Below are positions 27,922 to 36,851 of a stretch of 64,000 nucleotides of DNA, piece after piece. Position 1 is the first letter of the stretch, and every line of letters begins with the position of its first letter. The position numbers and the translations under genes are program-made. The notes beneath the pieces were generated by a model, which was not told the origin of the DNA, did not search any database, and saw only the letters and a list, made by a program, of their open reading frames with translations. Origin of the DNA: CAVWDI01 sp963793095 (GTDB lineage Bacteria > Chloroflexota > Anaerolineae > Anaerolineales > UBA4823); assembly GCA_963793095.1 (NCBI GenBank), contig CAWBYY010000011.1, positions 620,001 through 684,000 on the forward strand, written 5' to 3'.

Positions 27922-28650
27922 TTAAGAATTTTGTTCGATACCTATCCCATATCCATTCTCAACAAGTTTTCTCAAACGCTCCATGAATCTTGCCGCCGGT
28001 GCTCCGTCGATTATGTCATGGTCAAAACTGACTGTCACACTTATGAACTTCCGAATTTCTATGCGGTGGTCAACCACGCCGGGTTTATCAACAGTCCCGC
28101 CAAGGGTAAGCTGCAGGGAATGGTTAGGTACCGGAATTCCCCACCCGCTCCCTCTCCCGAACATCCCTATTGATGTCACCAGAACCGTCCCGTAGTAATC
28201 CTTAACCAGATGCGGGTTTTAGAAGAGCCCACAGAAACAGGCGCCGGATAAAACCAGGCAGACGCACAAAGCGGTCTATAAAAGCAGATTCCTGGCTGCT
28301 TTGGTGCTGGCACTGGAACTCCCGGATCTCATCAGAATTTCTCGAACGCTCATCTTATTAACACCTTTTATAATATGAGGACGGATTGTCTTCTTGCCCT
28401 CCACTTCGACTTCGAACAACATATTCACATCCACATCATCAAATATGATCAAGCGGTTGCGCCAACTACGGTAGGCATGCAACAGTTTATCCTGGTCGAT
28501 CGCTTTCCCTAGGCAAGCCGGAAAAAAAGCTGAAAAGGATAGGGCTCCCCCCGTTTCTGCCGTGCTTACAATAGCTCTGCTTGCGTGGGTGATGTCAAAT
28601 TCCACTAACCCGTGGACTGTGTGTTTTCCGGAGCCCCATTCGCCCACCAT
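27922..28650 (-). CDS. 2-oxoacid dehydrogenase E2-type acyltransferase catalytic domain, frameshifted
   Basis: A stand-alone catalytic domain of the dihydrolipoamide acyltransferase (CAT-like) fold. The first part has VHGLVEFDITHASRAIV, LSFSAFFPACLGKAID and the VDVNMLFEVE strand. After an unreadable stretch near 28180-28275 the second part has MTSIGMFGRGSGWGIPVPNH and the catalytic HxxxD-G motif as FDHDIIDGAPAARFMERL. No lipoyl or peripheral-subunit-binding domain is present, so it is not a normal E2. Single-domain relatives of this kind are common beside biosynthetic genes, where they may move acyl groups. It follows a GT1-type glycosyltransferase on the same strand, suggesting glycolipid or natural-product acylation. 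Confidence 0.7.
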
Positions 28651-28700
28651 CTGCCATCAGAAGCCGATTTATAGGATACGGCACTGCAGTATAGTCCATT

Positions 28701-30000
28701 CTAGTTTACTTCATGTACCTGTAATTTTTTACTGTCCTTTCCAGGTTTCCCGAGCATATTCAATAATAGTTTCAACCGTGTTACCGGTTCCATTTTCTGA
28801 ACGAATTGCTTGACCATAGACAGGGCACGCTGGCGCATAGCAGTATCTGAGACTGCAGTCTGGATTGCCTCAGCCAGCCGGGAAGCAGTCAGTTTTTTCA
28901 GCGGTAATGGCTCAGGACCTAAACCCAATGCTCTGATCCGCGCTCCCTAGAAGGACTGGTCTAAAATAAATGGAATAACCACCGTCGGCACGCCGACACG
29001 CAGCCCCTCTGCAATTGTTCCGGCGCCGCCATGGTGGACAACAGACTGCCATGCGTGGAAACAATCACGAGTGGGAGCTCAATCACTACGAACACATTAT
29101 CAGGTGCTGAATCGGCCTGCAAACCACCCCAGCCTGTAAGCAGTAGCCCTCCGGGTTACTCTCAGCAAGTGCCTCCAAAACCAACCCAGCAAGCTGTTCC
29201 GGGTTTTGACCAGCCATGCTGCCATAACCTATATATACAGGGGGGGCACCTGCCTCAAGGAACGCCTGAAGTTCCGGCCCGGGCCGCCAACCTGACTGGT
29301 CTTCGAGAAAAAAATATCCGTTGATATGTACGCTGTCTGGCCAATCCCCCGGATGAGGGATGATAAACGGGCTGTATGCGCTCAGCATAGGAGTAAATTT
29401 CATCGAACGGTAGAAATGAGCAGCGCTGTATGGGGCTAAACCCAATTGTTCTCCAAATTCTTTGACAAAGGGACGGTACCAGAGCCAGAGTACCTGGAGC
29501 ATAACAAAACCGGACAGGTAATTATGTATTCCTCCCAGATCTTTCTGTACTGGCCATGAAGGCGCCGCAAATGCCCTTGATGGCAGTATTGGCGTCGGCA
29601 CCAGATTAATGATTGGGATGTCCAAGGCTTCTGCTATGGATTGTCCAAATGCATTAAAAACGCCCAAACAGATTAATGCATCCGCATCGAGGCAGGCAGT
29701 ATATGCATCCAGAGCCATCCTTAAAACTACCGGTTCAATCATTTTCCTGACCGCACGAATCGATTTAAGCGGATTACCCCCACCTTTCTGCATGAATTCC
29801 CTCCCGGTATCGCTGTCCATAATTTGCTGGACATCTCCGCGGAATGTAAAAAAGGGTAAATTATGTTCTTTTATAAAATCCCTAAAATTCTCAGGAGCAG
29901 CCAGGCACACCTTGTATCCAGCCTGTTGTAGCCCCTTACCAAGAGCGACGCACGGTTGGATATCCCCTCTTGAACCTGCTGCGAAGATAGTAATTTTCAA
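28701..30000 (-). CDS. GT1/UGT-like glycosyltransferase, frameshifted
   Basis: A glycosyltransferase of the sterol/macrolide-type UGT group, native length about 420 residues. The N-terminal part opens ITIFAAGSRGDIQPCVALGKGL, the hallmark of this group, and continues to VYIGYGSMAGQNPEQLAGLV. Between about 29120 and 28925 at least three indels scatter the donor-binding motif, which can be reassembled as VVHHGGAGTIAEGLRVGVPT then VVIPFILDQSF. The end GLGPEPLPLKKLTASRLAEAI is back in one frame. The start is TTG at 30000. Such enzymes transfer a sugar from UDP- or TDP-sugar to lipids or polyketides. It is probably co-transcribed with the acyltransferase that follows. Confidence 0.75.
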
Positions 30001-30048
30001 TTTGACTTGAACTTTATCTGAATTTTATTCAGTCAGAATCTTCGATGA

Positions 30049-30855
30049 TCACCGGATCCTGCCGTTCTTATCATTGCGCAGCACCATCGATCCGAACGAA
30101 TGGGCCGCCAGGGTGATATTCAGGACGGGCAGGGTTTTCAAAGCATCCAGCACAGGTTTCCAGTATCCGATATCTTCCCCGGTGGCCTCCCCGGTATAAA
30201 AATTCCCGCTCTTTCCCAGCCATAACTGGTCGATTTTAAAATCGGTCCACATGATGGTCGGGTAATCGGCGTCCGGCGGACCGTCCAGCGAGGCAATGTA
30301 CTTGTATCCAAAGGATGGCCGGTTGGTCGCCTGGCGGCTGGCGGCTTTCCGGACCAGGGCGTTCTGCGGTTTGAGCGGGGGTGATATATCGATCCCGAAC
30401 AGCAGGTGACCCCAGAAGAAGGCTTCGCATCTCAAGTGGCCGTTCTCAAGGATGCGGATGGGTGAGATGTCGGTGTGGAATTTGGGCATGCCCAGCCATT
30501 CGCGCCCGGTGAAAATCGGAAGAGTGTTGTCCTCAGGCATGACAAGGACGTACTCGCCCTCCAGAGTGCCCTCCGCGCTGTCAATCTCGGCAGAAACTGC
30601 CACTGCGCCGAAGCGATACCCGCCTCCCGCCATAAAATCAACACCGTTACTGTCTATGAACAGGACTGTCACAAGCGCTGATTTGCCGGGTTTATAAGGT
30701 TCCGGCAGCAATGGGGGGATGGCATCCGGGTCAGTTTCAAACTGGAGCATAAGCGACTCGACTCTTGTGTAAACATGACCCGGTATATTGTTCAAATCCC
30801 AGAGCGGTCCCCGGATCAGGGGCATCAGGTTTATTTTTGTCCTGTCGATTTGCAT
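30049..30855 (-). CDS. Acetoacetate decarboxylase-family protein
   Basis: A 268-residue protein of the ADC family (PF06314). The central GREWLGMPKFHTDISPIR contains the Lys in the position used to form the Schiff base in true acetoacetate decarboxylases, and ALVTVLFIDSNGVDFMAGGGY supplies the preceding strand. Family members include decarboxylases but also aldolase-dehydratases and proteins in natural-product pathways, so the reaction is not certain. The start ATG has AAGGAGGCAGCC upstream. It lies just upstream of the UGT/acyltransferase pair on the same strand (about 50 bases), so it may share their transcript. Confidence 0.8.
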   Translation of the reverse strand: MQIDRTKINLMPLIRGPLWDLNNIPGHVYTRVESLMLQFETDPDAIPPLLPEPYKPGKSALVTVLFIDSNGVDFMAGGGYRFGAVAVSAEIDSAEGTLEGEYVLVMPEDNTLPIFTGREWLGMPKFHTDISPIRILENGHLRCEAFFWGHLLFGIDISPPLKPQNALVRKAASRQATNRPSFGYKYIASLDGPPDADYPTIMWTDFKIDQLWLGKSGNFYTGEATGEDIGYWKPVLDALKTLPVLNITLAAHSFGSMVLRNDKNGRIR

Positions 30856-31081
30856 GGCTGCCTCCTTACAGACTGCTTTTGTTCCGTAGATTATGGTTCA
30901 AGTGACTTCGGATTAAATAATTCATCCAGTGACCCCGGGCCATCTATTGAACCCTGTAAATTATTCGGTAATTCACTTGAGTCCCGGTCACCCCGTTATA
31001 TTGAAGCCTAAAAAATGATTACTGGCAATCCAGGTGGATGATTCAAATTATACTCATATTATCCAAATTATTTATTCTGGC

Positions 31082-32983
31082 TCAGCGGACAACCTGAAAA
31101 TAAGCCTCAAGCTCAGGGAAGTCCACCCCTTTGCAGACCAACCGCATCTCTGAGTTCAAATCCAGGTCTTCCCTGAGATGTAAACGGGTTTCGAATGCAA
31201 GCTCAGGGATGAGGACCGTCCCGGACTGGTCTCTTCTGTCCACAAGCACGCCCTCCCCGCTCCAATCCGGGTTCTGGCTTAAATAAACCAGAGTCCAGTG
31301 CCGGCGGCTGAGCCTTTCCGCCTGGGTAACACTGCCCGTAACTGCTTCCGCAGCGCCCAGGCGCTCCAGCAAATCGTTTTCGGCAATTAACTCCCCGCCC
31401 CCGGTAAACGCCCTCAGCTGCTGGTGGGCGACCAGGTCCAGGTAACGCCGCAGCGGGCTGGTCACCCGGCTGTAGCGCGGCAGCCCCAGCCCGGCATGGG
31501 TGCCCGGGATGGAGCTCACCTGGCTGCGCAGAGAAGCCTTCCGCAGGGCATAGCTGTAAGCCGGTGAATCCTCTTCCATTTCCCTGCCTCTGAAGACCCT
31601 TTCCTTAATCTCCGGGTCCAGCGGTTCCTGGGTCACGTAGGGGAACGGCAGGCTGTTTTCCAGCGCAAACCCGGCTGCAGCCTCGCCAGCCATCACCATC
31701 GCCTCGCCCACCAAATTGCGGCTAGCCAGGTCGGGGAGCGGGCTGATTACTACCAGGCCATCTTCGACCCGGATCTTCACCTCCGGAAGGTCGATGAAAA
31801 CCGCCCCATTTTCCCGGCGCCGCATGCGGTATGCCTCCGTTATCAGGGCCAGGCTCCGGAAAGGGTCCTGATCGAGTTTCAGATCCGCTTCCTGGTAGCT
31901 CAGCCTTTTTACCCGCACCAGGCTGGGGTGGATTTCCAGGGCGGTGATTTCGGCTCTGGCGTTCAACCTGACCAGGAATGAAAGCGCCCGCGATTCAGCG
32001 CCCAAACCCAGACCCAGCCGGTTAACAGCCTCCGGAGGCAGCATCGGCGCGGTCTCTTCCGGGAGGTACAGCGTCGCTCCGCGGCCGCGCGCTTCGATAT
32101 CCGCCGCGCTTCCGGGTTGAACCAGCCAGCCTGCATCGGCGACATGGACCCAGATCCCCCCGCCCCTGAACCGCCCGTCTTCCAGCTCGATCAATTCCAG
32201 GCTAACGGCGTCGTCCGGATCAGTTGCGCCCGGGTCGTCGATGGCGTAGCTTTCCAGCCCGGTCAGGTCCAGACGCTTCCCGGGCGGATTTTCGGGCAGA
32301 CTGATCTCAACTGTTCCGGTGGGAAGGCCCAGCCTGACGGGATGCGGGTTTATTTTACTGTCCCAGTATCCGAGCTCAAGCAGCAGGGAGTGGGCGGATT
32401 GAGGGCTCTGGGCGCGCCCCAGCTCTGCCAGCAGGCGGGCGTGCTTAACCCTGCCGTAGGCCAGGTTTTCCACCGGGAGCAGATAAACCCGATCCTCTTC
32501 CCGGATGGGTTCGCCCTGGTTGAGGCGTTCAAGGAACATCTCCAGTCCCCTTGCTTCAGCCAGCCTGGATTTGCGCCGGTTAATTTCACGCTCTACTTCA
32601 TCTGCCCCCCTGGGCTTAATATTTGTGAGGGCGCCCTGGAAGTACAGGCCGTCCGCGATGTGGCGGTAACTCGCCCAGGCCGTCGCGGAGGTGTACTCGC
32701 CGTAGATCAACTCAGCCAGGGTTTTGAGATCGGTCAGGCTGTGGTCCTGCCCTTCGCCCTCCAGAAGGATCTGCCAGGCAAGCTCCAGCTCTCCGGGTGG
32801 GTCATCTTCCAGGAGACCAAAGTCGTTGAAAGGCCCCGGATGGAGCCTCTCGAGGTCCTTACGGCGCACCCTGATCTGTTCCCCGCCCTGCATCTCAATC
32901 GCCAGCTTCTCCCCCCCGCTGATAACCCGGGCGGGCTTTCCGCGGTAGAGTACCAGGCTGTTCGCTAATATTTCGGTTTCCAT
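31082..32983 (-). CDS. RNB-domain exoribonuclease (RNase II/R family)
   Basis: A 633-residue 3'-5' exoribonuclease. The RNB catalytic core is marked by YAIDDPGATDPDDAVSLELI (about residues 246-265), whose Asp residues bind two magnesium ions, and further on by IWVHVADAGWLVQPGS. The segment YSRVTSPLRRYLDLVAHQQL is the conserved RNB closing motif. The N-terminal 230 residues hold a winged-helix-like region instead of clear paired cold-shock domains, and the S1-like end is short. That fits the chloroplast/cyanobacterial-like RNase II subtype rather than RNase R. The frame is intact. It degrades single-stranded RNA. Confidence 0.85.
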   Translation of the reverse strand: METEILANSLVLYRGKPARVISGGEKLAIEMQGGEQIRVRRKDLERLHPGPFNDFGLLEDDPPGELELAWQILLEGEGQDHSLTDLKTLAELIYGEYTSATAWASYRHIADGLYFQGALTNIKPRGADEVEREINRRKSRLAEARGLEMFLERLNQGEPIREEDRVYLLPVENLAYGRVKHARLLAELGRAQSPQSAHSLLLELGYWDSKINPHPVRLGLPTGTVEISLPENPPGKRLDLTGLESYAIDDPGATDPDDAVSLELIELEDGRFRGGGIWVHVADAGWLVQPGSAADIEARGRGATLYLPEETAPMLPPEAVNRLGLGLGAESRALSFLVRLNARAEITALEIHPSLVRVKRLSYQEADLKLDQDPFRSLALITEAYRMRRRENGAVFIDLPEVKIRVEDGLVVISPLPDLASRNLVGEAMVMAGEAAAGFALENSLPFPYVTQEPLDPEIKERVFRGREMEEDSPAYSYALRKASLRSQVSSIPGTHAGLGLPRYSRVTSPLRRYLDLVAHQQLRAFTGGGELIAENDLLERLGAAEAVTGSVTQAERLSRRHWTLVYLSQNPDWSGEGVLVDRRDQSGTVLIPELAFETRLHLREDLDLNSEMRLVCKGVDFPELEAYFQVVR

Positions 32984-33117
32984 AATTGAAAAAATATTTT
33001 CCAGGATCGAAATTTTTACCCTGAGGGTGTATTAGTATCGTATTAAATCCTCTCAAATCTTACCATCCATTCGAGCGGGTGAGATATACTGGAACAAATC
33101 ACAAACAGAGGATTATC

Positions 33118-35178
33118 ATGGGATTTCACGGAAGCGGTTGGTGGAGCTATCTCAGCTCAACCGATGAAAAACCAAAACTCACCTGGAACCTGATGAAGCG
33201 GGTGCTGGGCTATTCCCGGCCGTACCGCTGGCAGATAATTGGAATGCTGCTGCTGATCCTGGTGAACACCGGCTTGACCCTGCTGACGCCGCTGATCCTG
33301 CGCCAGTTGATCGATGTAACCATCCCTGAGAAAGACATCCAGCAGTTGGTTTTCCTGGCTTTGGGCCTGCTGCTGATCCCCTCTCTGGGAGGGCTGATAA
33401 ACGTTTTCCAGCGCAGGCTGAACGCCCGGATCGGGGAAGGAGTGATCTATGATCTGCGGGTAGCCCTGTATACAAGCCTGCAGCGGATGTCGCTGCGCTT
33501 TTTTACCAACACCAAGGTCGGCGAGCTGATGAGCCGCCTTAATAACGACGTGATCGGAGCCCACAACGCCATCAGCAATACCATCGTCGGGATCATCACC
33601 AACATCGTCCAGGCTGGAGCGGTGCTGGTGGTGATGCTCAGGCTGGATTGGCGGTTGACCCTGATCAGCATCGCCATCCTGCCGTTTTTTATTTACACTG
33701 CCCGCCGGATGGGTGGTCGCCTGCGGGAAATCGCCCGGCGCGGCATGGACGCCAACGCCCAGATGAACGCAACCATGAATGAGACCCTCAACATTGGCGG
33801 GGCGCTGCTGGTTAAGCTGTTCGGGCGCTCCTTGCTGGAGGTCGAGCGCTTTAAACTCAGGGCTGGCTCTGTGCGCGATATCGGCGTCCAGCGAGCGGTG
33901 ATGGGAACCTCTTTCTTCGTGATCATCGGCCTGCTGAGCGCGGTGGGCACCGCCCTGGTTTACGGGATCGGGGGTTTCCTGGTCATCCTGGAATTCCTGA
34001 CCATCGGGACCATTGTGGCTTTCGGCGCATACCTTACCAGCCTGTACTCCTCGCTGCAGGGACTGGCGAACGCCCCGGTCGAATTCGCCACCTCGGTTGT
34101 CAGCTTCGAAAGAGTATTTGAAGTAATTGACCTGCCCCCGGATATCGAAGAAAAGGAGTACGCCGAGGAGCTGCCGGAAGCTGCAGGTGATCTGAGGCTA
34201 AAAAACGTCACCTTCAAGTACCAGATCCCCGGCGAAATCCGGCTCAGCGAGGTGCACCGCTTCGGCCAGATGCACGAGGTCAGCGCCACCCTTTCAGGAA
34301 AACTGCTTGAACCCGAACCAAAATCCAACGGGGATGGCGACCGCCCTTACGGGAAGTCACCCTTAGAAAAAGAAGAAGAATTATCCGGACCAGCGCGGGT
34401 CCAGGTGGAGTTCGGGCGCATCCCGCAGGAAACCACCCCGGACGACCCCAGCCGCAGCCAGGCCCGCGAACTGGCGCTTGAGGATATTTCTTTCGAAATC
34501 AAACCGGGCCAGCTGGCTGCCCTGGTCGGTCCGAGCGGGGCGGGCAAAACCACCCTGACCTACCTGATCCCGCGCCTGTACGACCCGACTGAGGGCTGCA
34601 TCCTGATCGACGGCCACGACCTGCGCGACCTGACGCTGGATTCGCTCAGCGCCCATGTCGGCATGGTCACCCAGGAGACCCACCTGTTCCACGACACCAT
34701 CCGCACCAACCTGCTCTACGCCAAACCTGGATGCCACGCCAGGCCGAGATCGAGGCCGCCTGCAGGGCCGCCAACATCCACGATTTCATCACCGAACTGC
34801 CCGGAGGGCTACGACACGATAGTCGGCGAGCGCGGCTACCGCTTGAGCGGCGGCGAGAAACAGCGCATTGCCCTGGCGCGCGTGATTCTGAAAGACCCGC
34901 GCATCCTGGTGCTGGACGAAGCCACCAGCCACCTGGACAGCGAGTCCGAAGCGCTCATCCAGGAAGCCCTCAAGCGGGTGATGGCCGGGCGCACCAGCAT
35001 CGTCATCGCCCACCGCCTGAGCACCATCCTGGCCGCTGATTTGATCCTGGTGATGGACCGCGGCCGGATCGTCGAATCGGGCCGGCACGCCGAACTGCTG
35101 TCTAACGAAGGGCTATACGCCCACCTCTACCACACCCAGTTTGAACGGTCGCTTGAAAGCGGCTGGACTGCGGCTTAA
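33118..35178 (+). CDS. ABC exporter, fused membrane and ATPase domains (ABCB/MsbA-like)
   Basis: Half-transporter with six membrane helices (from YRWQIIGMLLLILVNTGLTL on) and a C-terminal ATPase: Walker A GPSGAGKTT, signature RLSGGEKQRIALARV, Walker B ILVLDEATSHLD and the H-loop IAHRLSTI. The ATG at 33118 follows CAGAGGATTATC. A GTG 39 bases upstream is possible. Between the first ATPase strand (KNVTFKYQ) and ALEDISFEI is an insert of about 95 residues rich in Glu/Pro. At 34728-34805 three one-base insertions (GG, CC, GG) leave the frame intact overall but scramble about 25 residues. The other frame reads AEIEAACRAANIHDFITELP, as expected. It probably acts as a homodimer exporting lipid or drug. 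Confidence 0.85.
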   Translation: MGFHGSGWWSYLSSTDEKPKLTWNLMKRVLGYSRPYRWQIIGMLLLILVNTGLTLLTPLILRQLIDVTIPEKDIQQLVFLALGLLLIPSLGGLINVFQRRLNARIGEGVIYDLRVALYTSLQRMSLRFFTNTKVGELMSRLNNDVIGAHNAISNTIVGIITNIVQAGAVLVVMLRLDWRLTLISIAILPFFIYTARRMGGRLREIARRGMDANAQMNATMNETLNIGGALLVKLFGRSLLEVERFKLRAGSVRDIGVQRAVMGTSFFVIIGLLSAVGTALVYGIGGFLVILEFLTIGTIVAFGAYLTSLYSSLQGLANAPVEFATSVVSFERVFEVIDLPPDIEEKEYAEELPEAAGDLRLKNVTFKYQIPGEIRLSEVHRFGQMHEVSATLSGKLLEPEPKSNGDGDRPYGKSPLEKEEELSGPARVQVEFGRIPQETTPDDPSRSQARELALEDISFEIKPGQLAALVGPSGAGKTTLTYLIPRLYDPTEGCILIDGHDLRDLTLDSLSAHVGMVTQETHLFHDTIRTNLLYAKPGCHARPRSRPPAGPPTSTISSPNCPEGYDTIVGERGYRLSGGEKQRIALARVILKDPRILVLDEATSHLDSESEALIQEALKRVMAGRTSIVIAHRLSTILAADLILVMDRGRIVESGRHAELLSNEGLYAHLYHTQFERSLESGWTAA

Positions 35179-35234
35179 TCCAGACCGGCTCAGGGTAAAA
35201 TATTATCTCTAAACTGGATAATTATCTAAAATCG

Positions 35235-36264
35235 ATGAACGATCAGGCCCCGCACCGGCGCAGAAACCCCCTCACTGGAGAGTGGGTGCTGGTCTCTCCA
35301 CATAGAACCCAGCGTCCCTGGCAGGGCCAGGTTGAAGGACAAGCCCCTGAAATCCTGCCCCCGTACGACCCGGGCTGTTACCTGTGCCCCGGTAATCTGC
35401 GCGCTGGCGGTGAAAGAAACCCGGACTACCAATCGACCTATGTCTTCACCAACGATTTTTCAGCTTTGCTGAGCGGGCAGGAAAGCCAGCCCGCAGACCA
35501 GCATCCGCTCTTTTATTCCCAGCCGGTGAACGGCACCTGCCGGGTGATCTGCTTCTCGCCGCGCCATGACCTGACCCTGCCCGAGATGGAGGTCAGCGAA
35601 ATCCGCAAAGTGGTCGACCTCTGGATCGAGCAGGCCGCTGAACTTGGCGAAGAATATCTCTGGGTCCAGATTTTTGAGAATAAAGGCCCGCTAATGGGCT
35701 GTTCCAACCCGCACCCACACGGCCAGATCTGGGCCAGCGACCGCCTTCCCAACGAGCCCGCCAAGGAAGACCGCCGCCAGCGCGAGTATTACCAGCAGCA
35801 CAATTCGGTCCTTCTCCTTGATTATTTTGAGATGGAATGCGATCAAGACCAGCGGGTCATCTGCCAGAACGATCACTGGTACGCAGTTATCCCCTTCTGG
35901 GCTTGCTGGCCGTTTGAGATCCTGCTTGCGCCTGCCAGGCACGTGCTCAGGCTGCCTGATCTTTCCCCCGAAGAATTCAGAAAGCCTTGCCTCGATCATA
36001 AAAAGGCTGACGGTGAAACTGGACAACCTTTTCGAGACCTCATTTCCATATTCGATGGGCTGGCACGGGGCGCCTTTTGGGGAGGCGGATTACAGCCACT
36101 GGCAGCTGCACGCTCACATTTATCCCCCTTTGCTCCGTTCGGCGGCGATCAAGAAATTTATGGTCGGATATGAAATGCTGGCGGAACCCCAGCGGGATCT
36201 GACCCCTGAACAGGCAGCCCGGCAGCTGCAGGTAATGCCTGAAATTTATTATAAATCCAGCTGA
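35235..36264 (+). CDS. galT: Galactose-1-phosphate uridylyltransferase, frameshifted
   Basis: GalT exchanges UMP between UDP-glucose and galactose-1-phosphate in the Leloir pathway. The N-terminus RRNPLTGEWVLVSPHRTQRPW and the active-site CSNPHPHGQIWAS with the nucleophilic His of HPH are clear. Zinc-type residues CYLCPG are present. A one-base indel near 35985-36000 changes frame, after which ESLASIIKRLTVKLDNLF, FPYSMGWHGAPFG and HWQLHAHIYPPLLRSA follow, including the conserved C-terminal His residues. Native length is about 342 residues, usual for GalT. It lies 56 bases after the ABC exporter on the same strand. No other Leloir genes are in view. Confidence 0.9.
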
Positions 36265-36296
36265 ATTGAAAATGCCTGGGGGTGGGTTGGTTAATA

Positions 36297-36851
36297 TTAT
36301 GGGTTGTCGAGCAGATCCCGCCAATCGATCGCCGCGACGGTATCGTGCAGGCTGTGGTCGTCCTCAACCGCGTTGAGAATCAGATTTGTAAATATCTTTT
36401 CAGCGATTGTGCGCATCTCATCCAGGGGGATGATGGTGTCATGCAGCCCGTGGTAAATGACAGCCGGGACGGAAACCGGATCCGGCAGATCACGAACAAA
36501 ATCTGGCCAGATCAGGGCAGGCGCCAGTAAGACCATTCTCTCAACCCGCTCGGGGTGGGAACAGGCGTAGATTGCCGCCATCAAACCGCCCAGGCTGGAA
36601 CCAATCACTTTCCAGCGCTCGCCGGCCGGTATGATCCCCTCCAGTTCAGCCATCCTCTCATCCAACGTCCCAACAAAATCAGGGCAGACAATCCCCGGGA
36701 ATATCCCTCTGAGGTGGCGCGCTTTGGTGCCCTGGCTGGAACCCATAAGCCCGTGGATCAATATGATTGGGGATGGTTCGATAGAATTCACTGGATTTAG
36801 CCCCGCGGGTTCCCGGATCTTATTCACAAACCGTCGTAAAACGGTAGCCAT
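36297..36851 (-). CDS. Alpha/beta hydrolase
   Basis: About 184 residues from the ATG at 36851. Serine-hydrolase fold: oxyanion loop LIHGLMGSS, nucleophile elbow VIGSSLGG, the acid as YHGLHDTIIPLDEM and the His as DDHSLHD. It is short and lacks a large cap domain, like YqiA-type esterases. No signal peptide is seen, so it is cytosolic. Its start lies inside the 3' end of the upstream deacetylase-like gene on the same strand (overlap of 32 bases), indicating translational coupling. The substrate is unknown. Confidence 0.75.
   Translation of the reverse strand: MATVLRRFVNKIREPAGLNPVNSIEPSPIILIHGLMGSSQGTKARHLRGIFPGIVCPDFVGTLDERMAELEGIIPAGERWKVIGSSLGGLMAAIYACSHPERVERMVLLAPALIWPDFVRDLPDPVSVPAVIYHGLHDTIIPLDEMRTIAEKIFTNLILNAVEDDHSLHDTVAAIDWRDLLDNP

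Noticed and set aside
32117..32968. 283-codon open frame on the plus strand
   Set aside because: Antisense to the RNB exonuclease, whose catalytic motifs are intact. The antisense product shows no recognisable domain.
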